Of a DNA stretch of 20,727 bases, positions 1 to 6,614 are shown one piece after another. Every line of letters begins with the position of its first letter. Position 1 is the stretch's first letter. The notes under the pieces were generated by a model. That model was not told the DNA's origin. It saw nothing but the letters and a program-made list of their open reading frames with translations, and made no database searches. Both the position numbers and the translations under genes were made by a program. The stretch is taken from the NCBI GenBank assembly GCA_910577655.1, contig CAJTOW010000077.1:1-20727 (forward strand). Direction: 5' to 3'. The DNA comes from an uncultured Lachnospiraceae bacterium (lineage in GTDB: Bacteria; Bacillota; Clostridia; Lachnospirales; Lachnospiraceae).

Positions 1-18
1 TATCAGAATCTGCGAAAG
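1..18. repeat. Left copy of dyad site (partial at window edge)
   Basis: This is half of a site also found at 345-372. The 12 bases at 7-18 are identical to 361-372. The preceding five bases (ATCAG, 2-6) are the reverse complement of the central five bases of the other copy (CTGAT, 356-360). The two sites are therefore in opposite orientation, about 354 bp centre to centre. The other arm of this copy would lie before the window. An 11-5-11 arrangement of arms and spacer resembles tyrosine-recombinase core sites, but it could equally be an operator. Confidence 0.5.
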
Positions 19-141
19 AAAAATATACGGATTTTTAACAATATAATAAAATTTTGGTCTTTGATTACTCTCTATTATCTTTACATCGACGTAATTCTAC
101 CACATGTCAGGGAAAAATACTACTTAATTTTTTATGATTTT

Positions 142-169
142 TTGAGAATGTAGGGAAATTCAGTATAAA
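142..169 (+). promoter_or_regulatory. Candidate promoter driving the recombinase-like gene and polysaccharide operon
   Basis: A -35 box TTGAGA (142-147, 5/6 to consensus) and a -10 box TATAAA (164-169, 5/6) are separated by 16 bases in an AT-rich stretch. It points toward the gene at 609 and lies between the two inverted dyad sites. Transcription from it would begin near 176 and give a leader of more than 400 bases. This is the best vegetative promoter seen upstream of the operon. No second equally good promoter was found between 200 and 608. Confidence 0.45.
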
Positions 170-192
170 AATGGATGGATTATAGCTTATGG

Positions 193-302
193 GGTCAGAT
201 TTGTGGTCAAAATTCATGGTTGCCACTTTTCGCGATATTTCGTTGTTAAACGCCTGAGATTCTTGATATTCTTTCTGTCTTTTATGGTCACATTTGTGGT
301 CA
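193..302. repeat. Pair of 17-nt direct repeats containing GGTCA half-sites
   Basis: GGTCAGATTTGTGGTCA at 193-209 and GGTCACATTTGTGGTCA at 286-302 match at 16 of 17 positions and are 93 bp apart. Each copy itself contains GGTCA twice. Closely spaced direct repeats near a recombinase-like gene could be arm-type protein binding sites, but no protein can be assigned from sequence alone. Confidence 0.45.
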
Positions 303-344
303 GCAGATTCACAGAGTCTTGTATTTATAGGAATTCCGGAGATT

Positions 345-372
345 TTTCGTAGATTCTGATAATCTGCGAAAG
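345..372. repeat. Right copy of dyad site, possible recombinase core or operator
   Basis: Arms TTTCGTAGATT (345-355) and AATCTGCGAAA (361-371) are inverted repeats matching at 10 of 11 positions, separated by the asymmetric spacer CTGAT (356-360). Positions 344-361 also match the reverse complement of 1-18 at 16 of 18 positions. The site sits about 240 bp before a recombinase-like gene. A role as an inversion site, or as a binding site for that protein, is inferred. Confidence 0.5.
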
Positions 373-389
373 CGGAGTAAGGAGAATAG

Positions 390-608
390 CATAACTTAAA
401 AAAAGTTCTTGTTCAAAGGGGCATCTTCTTATCCGGTATAACCGGACAAGAGGCATCGGGTGTCTGCCTGATGTGGAAAATTGGACAAAAGCAGTCTTGC
501 GCGCAGGCCTGATTCCCATTTTCGTCCGGTTTTTCCTGTCCCGCAAACTGCAATAGAAATAACTTTAAATAAGAAATCTTATTCAACAATTATGAAGGAG
601 GGGAATGG
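390..608 (+). promoter_or_regulatory. Structured 5' leader upstream of the recombinase-like gene
   Basis: This GC-richer leader has several possible RNA stems. They are TCCGGT/ACCGGA (432-437 with 441-446), CATCGGG/CCTGATG (454-460 with 467-473), and a longer stem of 475-486 with 524-536 that includes U-G pairs and ends in a run of Ts. The bases ACCGGAC (441-447) can pair either with the neighbouring TCCGGT or with GTCCGGT at 524-530, so mutually exclusive folds are possible. A 7-bp inverted repeat at 568-583 lies just ahead of the ribosome site. No known riboswitch class was recognised. An attenuation role is inferred. Confidence 0.3.
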
Positions 609-1523
609 ATGACAGTGGGTAGATACTGTCCTGATACAGTAGATGAATTCATTGATACCCAGGTACTTAGCCGTGGGCTTGATGAGAGGACGGCCATGGC
701 TTACCAGAACGATCTGGAAAAATTGTATCTGTGGCTGGAAGTATCTGGTATGAAAGGAAAATCAGGAAACGCAGAATGCCCTGGAAACGCAGAATGCCTT
801 GGAAACGCAGAATGCCCAGGAAATGCAGAATGCTCAGGAAACGCCGATTCTCTCCTGGAGGAACAGATGGAAACCTACCTGGACTATCTCTCCAGGGAGA
901 AGGGACTCCGCTGCTCCACCATTTTCAGAAAGCAGAAGGTCTTTGGCTACTATTTGTCCTATCTGGTGTCCGCAGGCAGACTGAAAAGTTTCCGTCCATT
1001 AAAGCCTATGGGGCATCCCAAGAAAGCTTCTATTGATACTCTGCTGACCAAGAAGGAGGTGGAAGCCTTCTTCCAGGCCCTTGACCGGGAGTATGAGGAT
1101 CTGGACAGCGATTTCCGCAGACGCATCTGTCTGAGGGATCAGGTCATGATGAGACTTTTATTTTATCATGGAATCGAGATCAGTGAGCTGCTGCAGCTGG
1201 AAGTGCCGGATTACGACCGAAAGACGGCGACTCTGGTGATACGCAGGAAGCGGCAGGAGGACTACAGTGTGTATCTGTTCTCCCATACCCTGCGGCAGCA
1301 GATGGACCAGTGGCTGTTGGAACATGTGTACTTTGAACATGGCGGTGAGTACTATAACCGGATGTTTCTTTCAAAGCTGGGAAAGCCGTTGTCAATGAAG
1401 ATGGTGATCAATATTTTTGATAAGTACAGGGACATGGCGGGGATTGAGAAGGTGTGCAAGCCTAAGGATCTGAAGAATAGTCTGGGGAGGTATGCGGAGG
1501 AAGTGGTGAGGGAGTTGGGGTGA
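609..1523 (+). CDS. Tyrosine-recombinase-like protein lacking catalytic residues
   Basis: This 304-residue protein has the two-part plan of XerC/D-type recombinases. Residues 9-135 form a SAM-like core-binding domain and about 145-300 resemble the catalytic domain. The conserved first-arginine motif (normally G-[LM]-R-[IV]-S-E) reads G-I-E-I-S-E-L, with Glu190 at the arginine position. The HxLRH motif reads K286-D-L-K289-N290. The chain stops about 14 residues later, so there is no nucleophilic tyrosine. It is therefore unlikely to cut DNA and may serve as a DNA-binding regulator, which is inference. Five copies of a six-residue repeat (G-N-A-[ED]-[CS]-x, residues 53-82) interrupt the N-terminal domain. 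The start is supported by AAGGAGGG at 595-602. Base use is closer to the flanking chromosome than to the AT-rich operon that follows 64 bp later. Recombinase-like genes heading polysaccharide operons are, to my knowledge, common in this bacterial family. Confidence 0.75.
   Translation: MTVGRYCPDTVDEFIDTQVLSRGLDERTAMAYQNDLEKLYLWLEVSGMKGKSGNAECPGNAECLGNAECPGNAECSGNADSLLEEQMETYLDYLSREKGLRCSTIFRKQKVFGYYLSYLVSAGRLKSFRPLKPMGHPKKASIDTLLTKKEVEAFFQALDREYEDLDSDFRRRICLRDQVMMRLLFYHGIEISELLQLEVPDYDRKTATLVIRRKRQEDYSVYLFSHTLRQQMDQWLLEHVYFEHGGEYYNRMFLSKLGKPLSMKMVINIFDKYRDMAGIEKVCKPKDLKNSLGRYAEEVVRELG
765..849 (+). repeat. In-frame 18-bp tandem repeat (four full units plus a partial)
   Basis: Units start at 765, 783, 801 and 819, with a degenerate fifth unit from 837. 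The consensus begins GGAAACGCAGAATGCC. Because the unit is 18 bp, gain or loss of copies keeps the reading frame and changes the protein by six residues each time. It encodes the G-N-A-E-C-x repeats in the recombinase-like protein, between its first helices and the rest of the core-binding domain. Units 1 to 3 are almost identical, which suggests recent expansion. Confidence 0.9.
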
Positions 1524-1587
1524 TAAAAAGAATGGCTGAAAGCAGACGAAGAAAAATGGTACAAAAGAGTTTGGAGAGTAAGTTGAA

Positions 1588-2643
1588 ATGAAAAAAATTT
1601 TAATGATATGTGAGGCTTTTGGCGGAGGTGTATTCACTTATGTATCCCAGCTTTGTAATGACATGGTAACTGATTTTGATGTTTATCTTGTCTATACTCT
1701 GAGACCACAAACACCTAAAAATTATAAGGAATATCTTGATTCCAGAGTTCATTTGATTAAGACAAAGTATTTGTCTGTCGAGGAACTTGCGCATATAACT
1801 AATGAAATCCGATGTATTAAAGAATTACGGGAAATAAGAAAACAAGTGAATCCGGATATAATACATCTGCATTCTTCTGTTGCTGGCGGGGTCGGAAGAA
1901 TCGCATTTAAAGGGGAAAATGTGGTTTATACGCCACATGGATATGCACATATTCTTATGGGAACTGGTAAAAAAAGTTATATATATAAGATGGTTGAGAG
2001 AATACTGGGAAACAGAGCTGTAACGCTTACTTGTTGTGAGAGTGAGGATGAGGAAGCAAAAAAGTTCAGCAGAAGAACAGCTTACATCGAGACTGGTATA
2101 TGTATGGAAGATTTATCAAACTCGTTAAACAGAATTGAGCCAATTAAGAATAAAAAGTTTACTGTATTCACTTTAGGACGTGCATGCGTTCAAAAACAGC
2201 CCCAAGTATTCAACGAAATAGCAAAACTTGTTCCTGAAGCACAGTTTGTCTGGATTGGAAATGGTGAGTTGGAGAGCGAACTTACTGCTCCTAATATAGA
2301 AGTAACTGGATGGAAGTCAAGAAAAGAAGCATTGGCCATGGCAAAAGGAGCGGATGCTTTTATTCTATGTTCTTTGGGTGAAGCTATAGCGATGAGCCTT
2401 ATTGAGAATATGTTTATTAAGAAACTTATTCTGGTAAGTAACACAATGGGAAACAAGAGTGTGATAAAAGACGGTATAAATGGTTATGTGTGTGAAAAGC
2501 CGGAAGAATATGCTGAGAAGATTAAGGCGGCAATGAATGAGTTTCCAAAAGAATTGCCAGAGCGTGCTTACCAGGATGTGCTTGATACATATAACACTGG
2601 GGCTATGAAGAAAAAGTATATTGCATTTTATAATTCATTATAA
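1588..2643 (+). CDS. GT4-family glycosyltransferase
   Basis: This 351-residue GT-B fold transferase probably adds a sugar from a nucleotide donor to the lipid-linked repeat unit at the inner face of the membrane. The N-terminal half has the glycine-rich A-F-G-G-G-V motif (about 9-14) and an I-I-H-L-H-S segment. The C-terminal half starts with the T-L-G-R strand typical of the family and ends in an E-x7-E motif (E265 and E273) that contacts the donor. There is no signal peptide. It is the first gene of the AT-rich operon, with GGAGAG at 1573-1578 as ribosome site, and lies 33 bp ahead of the glycyl radical enzyme gene. It resembles EpsD/CapM-type enzymes. Donor and acceptor cannot be deduced. 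The operon has no priming transferase, so this enzyme probably acts after the first sugar. Confidence 0.85.
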   Translation: MKKILMICEAFGGGVFTYVSQLCNDMVTDFDVYLVYTLRPQTPKNYKEYLDSRVHLIKTKYLSVEELAHITNEIRCIKELREIRKQVNPDIIHLHSSVAGGVGRIAFKGENVVYTPHGYAHILMGTGKKSYIYKMVERILGNRAVTLTCCESEDEEAKKFSRRTAYIETGICMEDLSNSLNRIEPIKNKKFTVFTLGRACVQKQPQVFNEIAKLVPEAQFVWIGNGELESELTAPNIEVTGWKSRKEALAMAKGADAFILCSLGEAIAMSLIENMFIKKLILVSNTMGNKSVIKDGINGYVCEKPEEYAEKIKAAMNEFPKELPERAYQDVLDTYNTGAMKKKYIAFYNSL

Positions 2644-2676
2644 CTTTATAGGGAAATTATAGTGGGGGACTAATTA

Positions 2677-4704
2677 ATGGGTCTGAAAACTAAAATAAAA
2701 AATGACATGTGGCATATTAATTATATAATTCCTTATACTGCAAAATATCTGCAGGGAGGGAAATTGCATTTTATCAAAAAATCTATTCCGATTGTAGCCA
2801 GACTTCGCGTTGTAAGAGGCGTTGGGCCCAGGGATATTTCTTCTGATATTGTCATGCTTATGAACAAAGTAGATTTGCAAGTTTTATCTGATTCTTCGTT
2901 TTTCTACTGGATTGACGAGTATAAAACAATTGCTGTTAAAGGAAATGTTCTCAGTAATTTTTGCATTGACTATAATCGTGTGGTAAATGGTTCGTTTAAT
3001 GAAGTTGCGGATAAAGCCATTGCTGTTGGTGGAAGTTATGGGGAAAGGGCAACGAATATTAAATCAGCTATTCATAGCCTGAGAAATCGCACTGTTGAGG
3101 TGCTAAGAAAATGTCAGGACCGGAAAAGGGCGGATAGAACAATAGATGAGATGCTGGTCTTATTGGAACAACCAGCAAGGCATTTCCATGAAGGGCTCCA
3201 GCGCGTTTTATTTTTTAATCAATTTATGTGGCAAACACGACATAGGTTAAATGGATTGGGAAGACTAGATAAAATACTTGGTAATTTATATGAAACAGAT
3301 TTGAAAAGCGGACTAATTACAGAAGAGTCTGCCTGCGCAATGGTTTGTGATTTTATGCGTATACTTAATCAATGGTATGAGTATAAAAGCTCATCCCTTC
3401 TTGGTGATATTGGACAGATTATTATATTAGGAGGGGTAGAACCAGATGGAAATTATTTTTATAATCCACTAACTTATATATTTTTAAAGGCACAAGCCAA
3501 TATCAATAAGCCTGATCCGAAAACATTTATTCGTGTAAGTAAAAACATGCCGGACGATTTGCTTTCTGTTGCAGTTGAAACTCTTAAAGCAGGAACAGGT
3601 AGTCCGTTGTTTTCTAATGACGATGTGATAATTCCACAACTTATTAAATTTGGAATAAATAGAGATGAGGCGTATGATTATTGTGTATCTGCCTGCTGGG
3701 AACCTTTCATCCCAGGCAAGTCTCTTGATCAAAATAATATAAAAGCTTTTGATTTTTATAGACCTTTAGATAAAGCTCTCAATGAAAATGATCTGAATAG
3801 AATCAAAACGTTTGATAGCTTTGTTGAAAAATACAAACAGTCTCTTGCGAGGGAATGGAAATGCTTTTGCTATGATTTAAATAAATTTGTATGGGCTTGT
3901 GACCCATTTGTATCGATGCTTACCGACGGTTGCAATGAGAGGGGGAAAGATATATCAGAAGGCGGGGCCATCCATAGTAATTATGGTGTTACTAGTGTGG
4001 GGATGGGGAGTGCAGTAGATACATTATTTAATATCAAGAAACTTGTGTACGATGAAAGAAGATATAGACTTGATGAACTTAACAAAAAAAGAAAGAATAA
4101 TTTCAAAAACGATGAAGAACTTGTTGATGAGTTAAGGCATTTGGGACATTCTTTTGCACACGATAAAGAAGAGGTTGAAGAATTGGTAAATGAAATTATC
4201 AAAGTGAGCAATGATGCTGTTAGGAATTATATAAATCCTATTGGTGGAAAAGTTAAATTTGGTTTAAGCTCACCGTTCTATATAAGAAATGCAAAAAATT
4301 CCCCAGCAGATTTGGCAGGAAGAAAGAATGGTGATCCATATGGAACTCACATTTCATGTATGGATGCTTCTTATACTGAATTGGTGAATTTCGCAGGAAA
4401 ATTAGATTATAGCGGTCATGCATTTAATGGTAATGTAGTTGATTATTTTCTCCCGCCAACTTTGCTGGAAAAAAATTTAAAAAAATTTGTTCTTTTTATG
4501 AAAGCTGCAATTCGGGTTGGTTTTTTTCAAATGCAAATGAACATAGTCGATTCTAGTACACTTATTGATGCAAAGGTACATCCAGATCAATATCCAGAAT
4601 TGATTGTAAGAGTATGGGGATTTAGTGCATATTTTAACGATTTACCTGAGGATTATAAAGACTTATTGATCGAAAGGGCGATTCGGAGCGAGAAAGTAGC
4701 ATGA
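2677..4704 (+). CDS. Glycyl radical enzyme (pyruvate formate-lyase family), dehydratase-type active site
   Basis: This 675-residue enzyme belongs to the PFL/glycyl radical family. The radical-bearing loop near the C terminus reads R-V-W-G-F-S-A-Y-F, with Gly648 as the radical site. The catalytic loop reads S-A-C-W-E-P, with Cys340 and Glu342. Cys-x-Glu is the pattern of glycerol, propanediol and choline-type dehydratases or lyases, whereas true PFL has two adjacent cysteines. Other PFL-domain landmarks are G-R-L-D near 198-201 and G-x-G-S-P-L-F-S-N-D before the cysteine loop. It is shorter than the usual 750-850 residues of characterised members. It needs an activase, supplied by the gene at 12776, and strict anaerobiosis. 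Its place between glycosyltransferases in a polysaccharide operon implies that it makes or modifies a sugar precursor. The substrate is unknown. Dehydration of a polyol to an aldehyde for the downstream aldolase is the favoured inference. Its stop overlaps the next start (ATGA). Confidence 0.88.
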   Translation: MGLKTKIKNDMWHINYIIPYTAKYLQGGKLHFIKKSIPIVARLRVVRGVGPRDISSDIVMLMNKVDLQVLSDSSFFYWIDEYKTIAVKGNVLSNFCIDYNRVVNGSFNEVADKAIAVGGSYGERATNIKSAIHSLRNRTVEVLRKCQDRKRADRTIDEMLVLLEQPARHFHEGLQRVLFFNQFMWQTRHRLNGLGRLDKILGNLYETDLKSGLITEESACAMVCDFMRILNQWYEYKSSSLLGDIGQIIILGGVEPDGNYFYNPLTYIFLKAQANINKPDPKTFIRVSKNMPDDLLSVAVETLKAGTGSPLFSNDDVIIPQLIKFGINRDEAYDYCVSACWEPFIPGKSLDQNNIKAFDFYRPLDKALNENDLNRIKTFDSFVEKYKQSLAREWKCFCYDLNKFVWACDPFVSMLTDGCNERGKDISEGGAIHSNYGVTSVGMGSAVDTLFNIKKLVYDERRYRLDELNKKRKNNFKNDEELVDELRHLGHSFAHDKEEVEELVNEIIKVSNDAVRNYINPIGGKVKFGLSSPFYIRNAKNSPADLAGRKNGDPYGTHISCMDASYTELVNFAGKLDYSGHAFNGNVVDYFLPPTLLEKNLKKFVLFMKAAIRVGFFQMQMNIVDSSTLIDAKVHPDQYPELIVRVWGFSAYFNDLPEDYKDLLIERAIRSEKVA

Positions 4705-5558
4705 TGGAAAAAAATGATTTCAAAAGCGGCACCATTGTTGTTTTGTATAATCCAACGAGCAGGGAAATAGAAAATTTGAAAGATAATATCAATAGAACGG
4801 ATTTGGCAATTATTATAGATAATTCTTCAGATAATCACTATTCTATTATTAAAAGCCATTTGCCAGAAGGTTGTCAATGGATTTATAAAAGTTATTCCGA
4901 GAACATTGGACTATGTAAGGCTTTGAATGTTGGTATTGATATATTATATCAGAATGGGTGTAGTTGGGCATTAATTCTGGATGCAGATAGTGTGGTAAAT
5001 AAAAATATTGTTTCTGTTTATAAAAGTTTCTTGGAAATTAACGATTGCAAAACGATTGCAATTCTTGTTCCCATACATAATTTCGGGAGAAGTAAAAAGA
5101 AAACTTATGACGGTGAATTAGAGGTTAAGCGCTCAATGACGTCAGGGTGGTTTATCAATATAGAAATCTTTATGAAAGAAGGAAAATTCTATGAACCTTT
5201 ATTTGTTGACGGTCTTGACCATGATTATTGCTACAGAGTTAAACGGGATGGCTATAGAATTATACAATGTGGCAGAGCAATGATACAACATAATCCCGGA
5301 CATGAATATCAAGTTAAGATTTTAGGAAAGTCCTTTAAAATGGGAAAAGATTCTCCTTTAAGATATTATATGGGTGCCAGGGGGGAATGGTGGAATCTTT
5401 TAAAAAATAAATCTTTGTATGATGGAGCCTTTTATTTCTATCGCTTAGTAAAGGTGATTTTATTCTTTCATAATAAGAAGGAATATATATGTGAAATGCA
5501 CAAAGGAAGAAACGAGGGTATTAATTTATTTATAAATGAAAGAAGGTCCAAGGGATGA
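4701..5558 (+). CDS. GT2-family glycosyltransferase (rhamnosyltransferase-like)
   Basis: This 285-residue GT-A fold enzyme has the features of the GT2 rhamnosyl-type branch. It has an N-terminal strand ending V-L-Y-N-P (14-18), I-I-D-N-S (about 38-42), the S-E-N-I-G-L segment, and a D94-A-D96 metal/donor-binding motif. A second acidic cluster G-L-D-H-D-Y (171-176) supplies the likely catalytic base. No membrane segment is evident, so it should work at the cytoplasmic membrane face on the lipid-linked oligosaccharide. The start at 4701 overlaps the previous stop (ATGA), and an alternative ATG at 4704 is one codon later. Its own stop overlaps the next gene in the same way, so the three genes are probably translationally coupled. 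The exact sugar is unknown. Confidence 0.85.
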   Translation: MMEKNDFKSGTIVVLYNPTSREIENLKDNINRTDLAIIIDNSSDNHYSIIKSHLPEGCQWIYKSYSENIGLCKALNVGIDILYQNGCSWALILDADSVVNKNIVSVYKSFLEINDCKTIAILVPIHNFGRSKKKTYDGELEVKRSMTSGWFINIEIFMKEGKFYEPLFVDGLDHDYCYRVKRDGYRIIQCGRAMIQHNPGHEYQVKILGKSFKMGKDSPLRYYMGARGEWWNLLKNKSLYDGAFYFYRLVKVILFFHNKKEYICEMHKGRNEGINLFINERRSKG

Positions 5559-6481
5559 TAAATACAATTTTTACTGTTGTGATTGTCACATATAACAGAG
5601 TGAGTGAACTGAAGAAAACATTGGGCTTATATGAACAAATGATTTACTGCCCTAAAAAATTAATTGTCGTTAATAATGCGAGCTCTGATGAAACAGAAAG
5701 TTATTTAGAAAATTGGAAAACGAAAGAAGCGTCTTTTAAGAAAGAGGTTATTACGACAACAGAAAATTTGGGAGGAGCGGGAGGATTTTCGTTAGGAATG
5801 ACCAGTGCCCTTAATACAGATTGTGACTTTATATTTCTTGCTGACGACGATGCGTATCCGGATCCCAATGTGTTTTTGAAATTAGATGAATTTTATAGAA
5901 ACTGTGAGGTTAAAGATGAAATTGCTGGAATGTGTACAAAAAATATCAATTTCGGGAATATTGATTGTATGCATAGAAGAAGAGTCAGAAAAAATTGGAT
6001 TGCCTTTAAGGAAGAGAATATTGATAAGGATGAATATCTGAAAATTAGTTTTGAAGTGGACGAGTTTTCGTTTGTAGGTGCAGCGATAAAAAGAAGTATA
6101 GCTAAAGAGATAGGTGTACCTTTGAAAAAATACTTTATATATTTTGATGATTCAGAATATTCCCTTCGTCTGCGAAAAAAAGGGAAAATTATTTGCGTTA
6201 CAAATGCAATTATGAATCACAATACAAAACCAAATGAAAAAAAATGGGGATATTATTATGCTGTGCGAAACAGACTGGACATGGTAAAGAGACACGGAAG
6301 TAAAATGAATTACATATATTATGTAATTCTATCGTACATGAAATATTGTTCTCTATTGGCATTTTTGTTAAAATGGAAATCTTTTGATTTTATAAAAATG
6401 TGCAAACAAGCGATCGAAGACTCAAAAAAAGAAAACTTTGGAATTAACGTGAAATATCCTCCAGGAAAAGAAATGAAATAA
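5555..6481 (+). CDS. GT2-family glycosyltransferase (GlfT2-like)
   Basis: This 308-residue GT2 enzyme starts with the classic V-V-I-V-T-Y-N-R strand (8-15) and V-V-N-N-A-S-S-D (38-45). The N-L-G-G-A-G-G-F motif (71-78) and an acidic D97-D-D99 metal site followed by A-Y-P-D-P are typical of galactofuranosyltransferase GlfT2 and related enzymes. A Y-F-D-D-S-E-Y segment near residue 200 supplies the catalytic acid region. Near 240-275 there is a Y-Y-Y-A-V-R-N-R motif common in GlfT2-like proteins. The resemblance suggests transfer of galactofuranose or a similar sugar, but no UDP-galactopyranose mutase gene is in the window, so this stays tentative. It overlaps the preceding gene by four bases and is followed by a 133-bp gap of unusual composition. 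Confidence 0.85.
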   Translation: MINTIFTVVIVTYNRVSELKKTLGLYEQMIYCPKKLIVVNNASSDETESYLENWKTKEASFKKEVITTTENLGGAGGFSLGMTSALNTDCDFIFLADDDAYPDPNVFLKLDEFYRNCEVKDEIAGMCTKNINFGNIDCMHRRRVRKNWIAFKEENIDKDEYLKISFEVDEFSFVGAAIKRSIAKEIGVPLKKYFIYFDDSEYSLRLRKKGKIICVTNAIMNHNTKPNEKKWGYYYAVRNRLDMVKRHGSKMNYIYYVILSYMKYCSLLAFLLKWKSFDFIKMCKQAIEDSKKENFGINVKYPPGKEMK

Positions 6482-6497
6482 TTATATACAGTAAATT

Positions 6498-6596
6498 TTC
6501 ATGCGCTCAGCAGGGGACGCACCATAAATAAAAGTCTGGTGGGCGTATTTAGCACCCATGATTTCAAATCGCCTCCGACGATGGAAATTTAGTAGT
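6498..6596. other. Intergenic block of foreign composition, possible gene or element remnant
   Basis: Between the GT2 gene and the polymerase gene lies a roughly 100-bp block clearly richer in G and C than the surrounding operon. On the minus strand it reads openly as a short peptide containing G-A-K-Y-A-H-Q-T-F-I-Y-G and A-E-R-M-K-I-Y-C. On the plus strand it reads I-K-V-W-W-A-Y-L-A-P after a stop. An imperfect stem (GACGCACC near 6516 with GGTGGGCGT near 6538) is also possible. I recognise neither peptide. It may be a leftover of an inserted element or a small conserved repeat. Confidence 0.3.
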
Positions 6597-6614
6597 AAAT
6601 AGGAGAATATAAAA

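Noticed and set aside
345..372. Chromosomal dif site
   Set aside because: The arms do not match the Firmicute dif consensus as I know it, the spacer is 5 rather than 6 bp, and a second copy is present.
325..546. Minus-strand open frame of 73 residues in the leader region
   Set aside because: No ribosome site and no recognisable protein; the region is better explained as a structured leader with dyad sites.
765..849. CRISPR-like array
   Set aside because: Units are directly tandem with no spacers and encode an in-frame peptide repeat.
2677..4704. Ordinary pyruvate formate-lyase
   Set aside because: The catalytic loop has a single cysteine followed by W-E rather than adjacent cysteines, and the gene sits in a polysaccharide operon.
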